Source: an uncultured Opitutales bacterium (GTDB lineage Bacteria > Verrucomicrobiota > Verrucomicrobiia > Opitutales > Seribacteraceae). From it: DNA of 41,274 nucleotides. The stretch is from assembly GCA_943787575.1 (NCBI GenBank), contig CALSMY010000010.1:1-41274 (forward strand), in the 5' to 3' direction. A program made the position numbers and the translations under genes. Positions 22,601 through 30,021 of the stretch are shown one piece after another. How positions within the stretch are numbered: position 1 is the stretch's first letter; each line of letters opens with the position of its first letter. The notes under the pieces are model-generated. The model was given only the letters and a program-made list of their open reading frames with translations. It was not told where the DNA came from and did no database searches.

Positions 22601-25600
22601 CCGATTGATCCTGCCACCTACTGAGGGTTTGTCCATTCTGTCCACTAATTTGTTCGGCATCAAACCATGCCTGAATACCAGGTATGGTATCATATTTAAA
22701 AGTGTCACCCAAAGAAATTTCTTCTTCAATGATTTCCCCACCAATCGATGCCAGGTTGGCCCTTAAGATGACTGACTGTGGTCTTGCCTCCATCGCAGGC
22801 AGAGTATTAATTTGCGGCTTTTCAACCACCCGGTATTCGACCAACCCGGTTTGATTGGCATCTCCTGCAAATACTTGAGAGATTTCATTGGCAGATAATC
22901 CCCGGTCGTAGACTCTTACATCATCAACGGATCCCAGGAATGCACCAAAATTATCCAATCCAAAACTTCCTGAGGGTAAACCAATAGATGGTACATCCTG
23001 GTGTATGGGGACAAAACCATCTCCAGAAGAAATTTCCGGTTGGTCGACCAGTTTACCATCAAGGTAAAGCTTTAATGCTTTTGTGGTTTCTCCATAACTT
23101 ACGGCCAAGTGATGCCAATTTTTTTCAATCTGATTGACCTTTTTCAGCCCGCTGTAGCCAGGCGGTGACGCTTCAAGATAGCTATGATTCTGAGGTAATT
23201 TATTGGTCAGATTCCATTTGTGTGCCAAATAGCCCTCGATTTTTTCTATATTTTCACTACCCAAATCATTATTAAAAATAAGAACTTCTGAAATTCGTCC
23301 CGTCCATAAACCAGCCCCATCACCTGTCCCCCCAATTGTTACTGGAATATTAGAAGTGGATTTAAGGGCACCTGTTAGGTTGCTTTGGAGCGATTGACTG
23401 CCATTGACTTTCATGAATAAGTTATGACTCATCGAACTTAGGTTTGCAGATGAATAACGGATTGTGATCAAACTTGGACCTCCACTAAATCCATCATGTG
23501 TCCAAATGGCATCAGAACTCGTTCTCAGGTAAGAATTTCCTCCAGAAGCAGTATTAATGGCAGGACCCCATATTCTGTGGCCATTTTTATCAGCTCTGTG
23601 GATCGTTAATGCCCAGGAAAAATCGTAGCTGTTACTATTCATCCAACCCGTTTGAGTTCCCTTACCAATGGGGTAGCAAAAATGATCGAATGCAGTTTGG
23701 TAAAGAGTCGCAAAAATTACGATGTCATCCCAACCTTCAAAAGTACTCACACTGTTTTCGAGAAAAAAGGAATCATTGGTAATGTCTATACAGCTGTTAT
23801 CGTTAAACCCATTATTCAACCATTTAGGAGACCCGGAAAGAATCTTTGCGTTATGTCCAGATTGACTTTTATCCCTCCAAAACCCAACGGTTTGACCACT
23901 AGCTGGCGGACCTTCTGCACCTGGACTTGAACCTTTGTCCATACTTTCAATATCGGCAGAATCGAGCCATAGTTTCAAGTTCCACTCCGGTTCTTGCAGG
24001 GGTGAGAAAGGGAGTTTTAAACTCTCGTTTGTATTTTGCAAAAGTGCTGTGGAATTAACCTCAGTTCGAGTGCCGTTTACAATAACCTGTGCTCGGATGG
24101 TCCCTTCGTCATTTACAACAAGGAGACCATTATTCGAGTCACCTTCATCGTAGATTACTTGTTGGCGGTAACCTATGATTGGTTGGTCGGTAATATCATC
24201 CTCATAAATTTTGAGCATTTGCTCTTGGCTAAGGGCAGTATTGTAAAAGCGTAGTTCGTCTATCTTACCAAGGAAATAATCCTGCTCGATGGGGTCTGAG
24301 CCACCAACATTCCAGTACAAATAGTCAGACAAATCGGCAACCATACCGCTGGGTAATTCGGATGTTAAAACGGATTGGCCATTGATAAAGAGTTCTATAG
24401 ATGAATTCTGTTCGTTCACCGAGACTCCGACCTGTGACCAAGCTGATTGAGTAACCTTTTGATCAGACTCGACCAAAACGACATTATCCATGTTTTTATA
24501 TTGGAAAAAGATCGTACCATCCTTGTTTAGACCAAATTGAATTGGGCCTCTTCTAGCCAAAGTGGAACGACTTTGGGTGCCGAATAAATTATATTGATCA
24601 GACGCCGATGGATGTATGGTGGTTAAGGATGGAGGACCTGAGTTGCTAGATGGGGTAGAAAACCGTAATTCGATTGAGGGAACTTCAGAGGTTACAGCAT
24701 GGTATACGGCCAGGCTGTAATTTCCTTCCGCAAGTTCAATAGAATCGATGACTTGGTTGCTTTGATTCTCACCTAGGTAAACAAGTAGTCTTTCATCTGT
24801 TTCAAAGTATCCATTCTGGTTTTTATCAAGCCAGAGTGCTGATTGCTCACTAATATTTGCTAACTCCCATTGGTAAGCGCCCGATTCTTTGGCCTGAAAA
24901 ACTCCAGTAAAGAGAGTCAGGGAATTATTATAATTATTTTGTTCAGTAAGCTGAAGTTCATAAAAATCAGCACCTTCCGTAAATTTGAGCTTCCGGTTGA
25001 AATCAAATTCCAACTGATCGAGCATATTCCACTTGTTGGCCAGGTAATATTCAATGTTCAACCGTTCTGTGTTGGAGAGTTCGGAATTAAACAATAAAAA
25101 GGCAGATACTTCACCCTTACTGGTTTCACTATTAGTGCCTAACTCATTTCTCCACCCACCAAACCTTATTCTTCCTGGGTGTGACGAACTGTTAGATGCT
25201 CCTTCACCATTTATTACTCCGGGGACAAGATTCTTCCAGGTACTGCCTTGGTCATTGCTATTCATGGTGGCAGTATGAAGGTGCCAGTTTGTATCAGAGG
25301 CATCGGGTCCGCTGTAAAGCCAGCCATTAAAGTAGAAACGGTTGTTTCCACCGTTATGATATCCAAACAGCCAGTTGTGATGGCTCGCAATCAATCGTTG
25401 ATTATCATTTCCTGTTTGTCGGGATATAGAAAATACAGTGTAGTTTTTACTGTTGAAGGATGAATCAGTTCCAAGCATGTCAGTCCCATCAAAATTAACT
25501 GTCCATTTACCTCCCGAAAACTTCCTTGTGGGGTCACCCCAGGATCTAGTGAAGTTGTATCCCTGACCAATTACGCTGTTGTTCCAATCCAGAACGGCAT

Positions 25601-28600
25601 TGTTGGTTTCATTAAAGTCAAAGCTATTCTCGTTACTTGCATCCATCCAGATAACCAAACCGGGAATGTCCTGCGGACTGAAGGTGTTAAGATCGATGGT
25701 TTCCTCATCCTTAAGCAGGGAGGTAAAGGTTGGTTGTAAGGTTAAAAGGTTTTCAATCTCGGACAGGTAATAGTCACTTGGTTCTAAATCAAAAGAAAAA
25801 GCGTTTAACTGACCCCGGGTGAATTTATCATCCCCAATGGTAGCGTTTACCCAAAGTGAAATGGAGTAGGAGTCATGATGGAGTGTGGATAAACTTTCTT
25901 TCGCGGGTACGAGAACATGGTCGAGATCGGATTCAAGGTTGAGGGCACTGTCAAATATGCCTGCTGCCCAGGTGGTCTTTCCATTGATCGAGGCTTCATA
26001 CTGTTCATAGTTGGTATCGAATGCGGTTAGTCCGAAGCCTAATTTAAAAGGGAAGTAAGCGGCTAGATCTTTGAAGGCAGTGATCTCGGGACCGGCATAC
26101 AACTTGGGATCAATTTGCATCCAAGTCATAAAAGTGCGTCCTTCGAATGATTCGTTCAAGTAACCGGTGTTTTCCGGATCTAGGTTAAGCCAGTCATTTG
26201 CGCCATCAAGAGTCAGTCCATTTCCTGAATAGCCCGCCGTTCGGGTGGCATTCTCGTCTTTTCCTTGAATGAGGGCATCCCTAAGGGGAATGACAGAATC
26301 AGTGGCAATATTACCAGAAGACTCGTCCAGTCTCCAAAATGCCAAAAGATTTTCTTTGATCTCTGGTTCTCCGGTTGACCAGTCTGAACCATCCGCACTC
26401 TGAGCATAGGCTCGGAAAAAATACTTTTGGCCTGGGATAAGACCAGATATATTTGCGTCAAATTCACCCGCGGACAGGGGATTGCCGTTGTTTAATGTGA
26501 GATTGTTTTCCCAGCCTGATATGGCAAGACCACCATCGGAAGAACCGTAATAAATGGTTACCAATGGATTTTCCAAATCGATATTGGTAAGTTCACCCGA
26601 AAGAAGGACCGAGTTGTTTGACTCCGGACTGGCTTGATAAAGTTCCACCACCGGTGGTTGCCTTTCATTGGAAGTAGTGAACTCTACACTTCCTCCAAGA
26701 TAAAGAATGGAAATTTCTGAAGCGGTCAGGCTACGGTTGTAAATACGAATTTCATCCATTGTTCCTTCAAAGCCAAATTCCTCACTTGAACTAGTTCCAA
26801 GACTGAGGTTTCTCTCAGCTAAAGTATTGAGGGGAATGGATGAGGTAGTGAGTAGGTCTGCAGGGAGTTGGTTGGTGAGAACCCATTTATTGCCTAAATA
26901 AGACTCCAGTAAATTTGCATCTACATCGGATAACTTGTTCCCAAAAGCTAAGATTTCGGCAATATCCAAATTACACTGCAATCCAGTAAGCCTACCAATT
27001 TGGTAAGAAGAGTAGGGGCCAGGATCGTTATCATTTACCACCAAGCGAACGATCATGTAATCTGTTATGGTCTCGAGATCAAAATTACCACTTAAGGCGA
27101 CTCCATTTTTAAAGACCTCAGCAGGGTATTGGTTGCTATGAAAATAAGTAGCGTTGTGTTGGGTGATATAATTTGAGTTTCTTTGGGTATGACCGCTACT
27201 TGGATTATGCCCCATGGGACCACCATATCCACTCCATACGGAGTTGTCTGGGGGTGAACGGAAGACAAAAAAGTAATCTTTGGCAAAAAATGTACCGTCT
27301 ATGGGTAGATAATCCCCAGACCTTATTTCGATGGCCCGACCATTATTGGGGCCGCTCATTGTATTTAAATAAGGGGTACCAACAGAGCTAGCTTCCCGTT
27401 GATTCAGGCTCTTATCCATCCATGCTGAAATATTACCAGATGGAGTTGTGTCTATTATGCTATCCGCATCGAGATCACTGGCATCAAACCATACTTCGGG
27501 ACTGAGGTTTTGAACATCGAAGACAGGAGTCAGGTTTACAGATTCGCCGTCAAGATAGACAAATACATCACCAACTTGAGTAGCTCCATTAGGAATGCCA
27601 GTGACGATATGGTGCCAGGTGGAATCACTAACAAAGGCATCGGATTTAGCGGTTATGTATCCACCCAAAAACATAGATATCTTTCCGTCCTCTACCCTTA
27701 ATGTCCAGGACTCTCCTTTTCCCTCCCCACCAAAATCGAGGAGGGTAGCATTTTGATCATTGGTATGAATCCATAGAGAGATGGATCGGGGATTATTACC
27801 TGAAATCCCTTTGAAATTTGGAGTTTGTACAGATTCATTAGAGTTGGATGTGAAGTAAAGAGCTTTTCCTTTATAACCAAATACTTCGCTTCCTTCATTC
27901 ATGCCAGTCATACGGGCAGGTGAGTTACCATGATTATCGATGATTTCATCTCCAATAATCTCATCAAATGTCCACCAACTTATTAATCCCTCTGAAGTGG
28001 GCTCACTCCAGATATCGGAAGATACTGAATTACTTCCTTTCCAACGGTAAAAAATAGTTTCATTCTTTTCAAATCCGTCGATAAATTGAGATACCCGGCC
28101 GCTGGAAAAATTGCGGTCATTTATGGTATATTGATTTTCCCATTCTTGTTCATTATCCCCCCCATTTACACTTCCCCAAAAGAGCGACATGTTTAGGGCT
28201 TCCCCACCATCGGAATGAATCTGGGCAGATGATAAAGCTCCGTTGGAGCTAATGTTGCGTGGACTGATACTTGAGAGAACGGGCAGAGATTTACTTACCA
28301 CTAAGTTAACAGTTGAGATACTTGTGCCTGCTTCATTGGTAGCGGTCATATTTACTTCAAAAACACCAGATTCTTGGGGTGCTCCGATAACTTCCAATCT
28401 TTTCAGGTCGAGGGATAAACCTTCCGGAAGTCCAGTCATACTCACATCATCAACCTGCCCGCTAATACTTATGGGGAATTGATGATAAACCTGCTGTTCG
28501 ACGATGTCCTCAGCCCGATAAATCTGATCAATCTCAACCGGTAATAATGTATCGTTGTAAATTCGAAAATCATCAATAACCCCGTTGAAATAGGAGTCAC

Positions 28601-29756
28601 TCAAACTATTGGTTCGTCCGATTAAGAATGGTTCAGTAAGCCCCGTATTAATATTTGAATTACTTTGTGACCCAATCATTTTTCCATTCAAATAAATCGA
28701 TATATTGCTCCCGTCATATAAGTGTGCAAGGTGCGTCCAGTTATTTTGAATCTCCTGATCGTGAGAGAAAGAGATACTCGATCCATAATGCTCACTGGTT
28801 AATGACAAAAAGCCATTATCTGTAATGCTATGAATTCCCCAGAACCTGTCCGAATTATCGTAATTGGTACGCTCGCCATATCCATACAGACCGGGCTTGG
28901 TTTTAAGTTGTACTGGGTGAGTCCAAAACCAAAAGGATAGTGATCTGGATTGTTTTCCAGTTAATCCAATTTCTGTAAAATTTGGGTTGGTCCATATAAA
29001 TGCAGTCGAGCCATCAAATTCAATTGCTTTGCCAAGTTTACCATCCACTCTGCTGGTTTTGCCAGAGAGGTTTGCATGGTTCTCTCCAACAGCATCAATC
29101 AGAATAAATCCTTCTTCCTCGTCCATTGGCCAATGAACTACCAAATTATTAGTTCTGGTCGTTGCGTTGATATGTTTTTGAATTTCTTTAGCTTTTCCAA
29201 ACTTTAAATATTGAGTGCCGATCGGATCAAATTGAGGGGGGGTGATTTTAATCAAGTGACCAGATCCCAGGCTGATATTTCCTTGTTCCAACGAATTGGA
29301 TACGGCTAGAAGAACTTGCCCGCCTTCTGCACCTCCGTTCCCTCCGAGAACTCGGATCATTCCGCGATTATCAATATTGGTACCGAAAATATGAACCGCA
29401 CCTCCAGAGCCACCTCCTCCCGGCTTAGTGGGGTCCTGATCACTCCGTCCTTTACCACCAGATGCGGAGATAAGAGAACCTCCATCTAGAATAAAGTCTC
29501 CATCTGCAATAAATTTTATTGCACCTCCTCCAGCACCCGAGCCCTGAAATGAACTTCCACTCGATCCACTACTGCCGGGAACGAGAAATTTTCCGTCTCT
29601 ATTATAATTAAAGGAGGCCCCAGTTCCGGCATCAAAGCTAGTGGCGTCAGTCCCCCCGGGGCCGTATCCAGGTAAGTGCTTGGGAGCTTCTACCACTCCA
29701 GGGGTTAAGCACTCCCAAACCACCATACCCATCGGAGGATGAGGCATTTTTACCAT
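16503..29756 (-). CDS. Giant protein, main fragment (LamG, FnIII-like, He_PIG, PA14-like, MBG-like units)
   Basis: This open frame of 4,417 codons lacks its own start; true coding begins near 29702, and its last ~25 codons are frame-shift read-through. In order it holds the third Gly-rich repeat (to ~29240) and seven LamG tails marked by DDxRIY motifs near 28570, 26745, 24250, 22915, 20557, 19870 and 18275. FnIII-like units lie near 28270-28000, 26660-26350 and 22800-21690, and He_PIG Ig-like units near 28500-28290 and 19780-19600. A PA14-like domain spans about 24940-24640. Six EGYLAHKW modules follow the positions given in the repeat entry. Four or five MBG-like units (phrases ASSGLPV and QPGN) fill 19590-16580. 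Several domains are interrupted by others; see the findings. Confidence 0.8.
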   Translation of the reverse strand: MVKMPHPPMGMVVWECLTPGVVEAPKHLPGYGPGGTDATSFDAGTGASFNYNRDGKFLVPGSSGSSGSSFQGSGAGGGAIKFIADGDFILDGGSLISASGGKGRSDQDPTKPGGGGSGGAVHIFGTNIDNRGMIRVLGGNGGAEGGQVLLAVSNSLEQGNISLGSGHLIKITPPQFDPIGTQYLKFGKAKEIQKHINATTRTNNLVVHWPMDEEEGFILIDAVGENHANLSGKTSRVDGKLGKAIEFDGSTAFIWTNPNFTEIGLTGKQSRSLSFWFWTHPVQLKTKPGLYGYGERTNYDNSDRFWGIHSITDNGFLSLTSEHYGSSISFSHDQEIQNNWTHLAHLYDGSNISIYLNGKMIGSQSNSNINTGLTEPFLIGRTNSLSDSYFNGVIDDFRIYNDTLLPVEIDQIYRAEDIVEQQVYHQFPISISGQVDDVSMTGLPEGLSLDLKRLEVIGAPQESGVFEVNMTATNEAGTSISTVNLVVSKSLPVLSSISPRNISSNGALSSAQIHSDGGEALNMSLFWGSVNGGDNEQEWENQYTINDRNFSSGRVSQFIDGFEKNETIFYRWKGSNSVSSDIWSEPTSEGLISWWTFDEIIGDEIIDNHGNSPARMTGMNEGSEVFGYKGKALYFTSNSNESVQTPNFKGISGNNPRSISLWIHTNDQNATLLDFGGEGKGESWTLRVEDGKISMFLGGYITAKSDAFVSDSTWHHIVTGIPNGATQVGDVFVYLDGESVNLTPVFDVQNLSPEVWFDASDLDADSIIDTTPSGNISAWMDKSLNQREASSVGTPYLNTMSGPNNGRAIEIRSGDYLPIDGTFFAKDYFFVFRSPPDNSVWSGYGGPMGHNPSSGHTQRNSNYITQHNATYFHSNQYPAEVFKNGVALSGNFDLETITDYMIVRLVVNDNDPGPYSSYQIGRLTGLQCNLDIAEILAFGNKLSDVDANLLESYLGNKWVLTNQLPADLLTTSSIPLNTLAERNLSLGTSSSEEFGFEGTMDEIRIYNRSLTASEISILYLGGSVEFTTSNERQPPVVELYQASPESNNSVLLSGELTNIDLENPLVTIYYGSSDGGLAISGWENNLTLNNGNPLSAGEFDANISGLIPGQKYFFRAYAQSADGSDWSTGEPEIKENLLAFWRLDESSGNIATDSVIPLRDALIQGKDENATRTAGYSGNGLTLDGANDWLNLDPENTGYLNESFEGRTFMTWMQIDPKLYAGPEITAFKDLAAYFPFKLGFGLTAFDTNYEQYEASINGKTTWAAGIFDSALNLESDLDHVLVPAKESLSTLHHDSYSISLWVNATIGDDKFTRGQLNAFSFDLEPSDYYLSEIENLLTLQPTFTSLLKDEETIDLNTFSPQDIPGLVIWMDASNENSFDFNETNNAVLDWNNSVIGQGYNFTRSWGDPTRKFSGGKWTVNFDGTDMLGTDSSFNSKNYTVFSISRQTGNDNQRLIASHHNWLFGYHNGGNNRFYFNGWLYSGPDASDTNWHLHTATMNSNDQGSTWKNLVPGVINGEGASNSSSHPGRIRFGGWRNELGTNSETSKGEVSAFLLFNSELSNTERLNIEYYLANKWNMLDQLEFDFNRKLKFTEGADFYELQLTEQNNYNNSLTLFTGVFQAKESGAYQWELANISEQSALWLDKNQNGYFETDERLLVYLGENQSNQVIDSIELAEGNYSLAVYHAVTSEVPSIELRFSTPSSNSGPPSLTTIHPSASDQYNLFGTQSRSTLARRGPIQFGLNKDGTIFFQYKNMDNVVLVESDQKVTQSAWSQVGVSVNEQNSSIELFINGQSVLTSELPSGMVADLSDYLYWNVGGSDPIEQDYFLGKIDELRFYNTALSQEQMLKIYEDDITDQPIIGYRQQVIYDEGDSNNGLLVVNDEGTIRAQVIVNGTRTEVNSTALLQNTNESLKLPFSPLQEPEWNLKLWLDSADIESMDKGSSPGAEGPPASGQTVGFWRDKSQSGHNAKILSGSPKWLNNGFNDNSCIDITNDSFFLENSVSTFEGWDDIVIFATLYQTAFDHFCYPIGKGTQTGWMNSNSYDFSWALTIHRADKNGHRIWGPAINTASGGNSYLRTSSDAIWTHDGFSGGPSLITIRYSSANLSSMSHNLFMKVNGSQSLQSNLTGALKSTSNIPVTIGGTGDGAGLWTGRISEVLIFNNDLGSENIEKIEGYLAHKWNLTNKLPQNHSYLEASPPGYSGLKKVNQIEKNWHHLAVSYGETTKALKLYLDGKLVDQPEISSGDGFVPIHQDVPSIGLPSGSFGLDNFGAFLGSVDDVRVYDRGLSANEISQVFAGDANQTGLVEYRVVEKPQINTLPAMEARPQSVILRANLASIGGEIIEEEISLGDTFKYDTIPGIQAWFDAEQISGQNGQTLSRWQDQSARPNQDRSFNNVSGSPRLLSFALNGNPAVSFDGEDDQMWTGYNFNSILHETGYTILTLARFTGGNNKQVITSRNNDFYFGFHQDGIGLWRAGGNIYAFGDPIDNEWHLHVGTISDNSGDPRASFWQDSILKVLESRESDNQNFGPGQLQLGGKGIENSACEVAEILIFSGELNPLQRATLEGYLAHKWSLQQDILSDDHPYAQLDPFGIQLAQANSRSEGGDPSEVIIFWGDERIESNSTSANPDDNSSWDYKLVLSQAADIGNFEKTISTNLEENKLYYFRAYAKNIAGETWAQQIMTFKTIDTQFTKHSMDGLIFWLDATDIDADGQRDSLLDQANIPIWVDKSINAKDAIQTIVNQMPTYEENGFGSLPSVKFSSGQSMKVGILSNLSGPLNIFASAYGDGVVIGGDDGQNPWTLEASSYNWLNVFRGENESLQQITLGLDPRTNLGMLTGSIGEILVFDRLLEPFEREMVEGYLAHKWGLLDDLAESGFAVSQGLTLYYPFNETGGSIVEDYSDTLRHGMVIDADLNTEGKFTSGIGFDTIDPQNAKIDLDYNSLFFSQPNWTVSTWFKYPIHNPLGDEYVLTWSSGSNFPAFLAGNEQFILSGVSDSDFYATSLSGTEEQPKWHHFALKSDQNSYSLFIDGEEKFKETTYNGGALDIRTIGNVLQGGSRFSPSLDDFRVYERTLTNQEIETIYGSGEGDFGTHRYESFPPIFDNVPVILLPKDAIAHWKFDSLDGIEIIDYSGFENHGFVDNNDSGFDLFINNSAAGKKGQAIRFLDDLKIKTNLDESNDKPNLRNSFSLSFWMNTEDSDANVISSGRFNILIEDGYISANAYVGSRWRSTEPTLLPLGTWLHIVLWWDGNKLRLYINNEEAAASVNAKGNLTGDPTIYLGYDSTNFAFNGLIDDFRIYAHALNPKERENAFNFIDSALVATYGEEFSYQVETLKGPTDFNATGLPSGLSIDEKSGLIFGTPLQSGLDFNVTIVASNSSGSDEENMTLFVNPGTQSIIFEELSSVKYGDPPIDLNWTSTSGLPVNIRIVEGEEFAELTSTQMPTTLNILKTGVVKLEGSQPGDGNATYQAAPKVLDEFLIAKKELVVQIHNHFRKPEEQNPELGYDLIGLVGEDNETEFDRNISLTLSVTDGSIPSPTPVGEYPILGSGGLSDKYFFTYVDGTLTVSNKQKQGIIFDQDLNDIPALSPPILLNGSSINLDNNETTGLPLYYEVENEKVAKILVTQREFLKSHWKFDETKYAEAYDQTGQNSGTLLDLVTVGENNAWKDGKFSGALQLNGNSGRVNFGPIRIEDDYTFSVWVKPDSNSTSSDSPEMNILTKTGVPTMNHFRLYKEDGNGSIALAFYTDGNNTPTIYDTNQSVLNDSNWTHLAISHNPETGNLKIYANGEVVIDEAEVKETNNSRPLDFRFSTFFAGDETSSFAGLIDDLRLYNKSLSQNDITKIYNQGGGDYQTIEILGAGTTRITARQNGNIQYEKALPEYNYLNVIKSDQNITFADLIDRSVGDFPFVLSAEASSGLPVQFSLSDLSLASIKDNYVTVRNAGELVVTATQDGDDRFFAAEPVSQSFNIRFGNLFADSIPGLALWLDANDINNDGIEDQPDDFLASGKISLWADRSGNNNSPVEANSSKMPSWIAPNSAQSLQGKTVVSFNNSFNQSLSLQESISEPAILFLVAKQTSISESKLFGGDLISTNSNGFFSLDYNFGNPSITSVQPANSWTICVLGTMANTQNLWINGTLMGSGNSSFYPKPLDAIGQSFTGEIAELLVFSETLNFVNRQRVEGYLAHKWQLESRLPELHPFSTSVPAFGGNQLITWLGTSDFDDGGDGELELPVKSANDPDFTLNAIASSGLPVIFASSDPTILAIADNQAKILRPGKINITAYQPGNIRFFAAQPQSVALEIIDFSDPSFQKDTQAIIFSEVPKKVREDPPFQVVAIAESSGQNHSVYKLPVVLKVESGPATIDAHGVVTLDGSAGTIVISAYQSGNAFVDAANHPNFRNHCLQSDTPSYFIHRLEE
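16573..16580 (-). other. Frame-shift site E (one base too many)
   Basis: The Ig-like unit ends GNAFVDAA in one frame and ITQTLEIIV in the next. The minus strand reads GCT GCT AAT CAC; dropping one A restores the continuous unit. Only a two-base run is present, so this is less typical of a length error than the others. Confidence 0.7.
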
Positions 29757-30021
29757 CGAGAATGAAATCAGAACCGATTACAATATCACCTCCCGCAACC
29801 GTTTGAATGACAAGTGGTTTATCTCCCCGCAGGACAACTTCGACCTCTGGGCCAATATCTACATAGGTAAAGGTAAATACGCAGGTGTCGAATAACCAGG
29901 GATCTTCAATACCATGAGTGAATGATGTAGAAGTGATCAAACCCTCTCCGTGTGCTCCTCCTTCGACGAAGAAGCAACCCGACTTAGTATCAAAAACCAA
30001 GGTTCCGATATCCAGATCGAT
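29240..30021 (-). repeat. Gly-rich repeat 3 of 3, interrupted by a frame shift
   Basis: This is about 260 residues. It has GTLVFDTKSGCFFVEGG and FDTCVFTFTYVDIG, then a Gly-rich stretch (GSGAGGGAIKF, GGGGSGGAVHIFG) ending near SGHLIKITPP. The reading frame changes inside it at 29701-29704; the Gly-rich pattern is continuous only if the frame is changed there. Confidence 0.78.
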
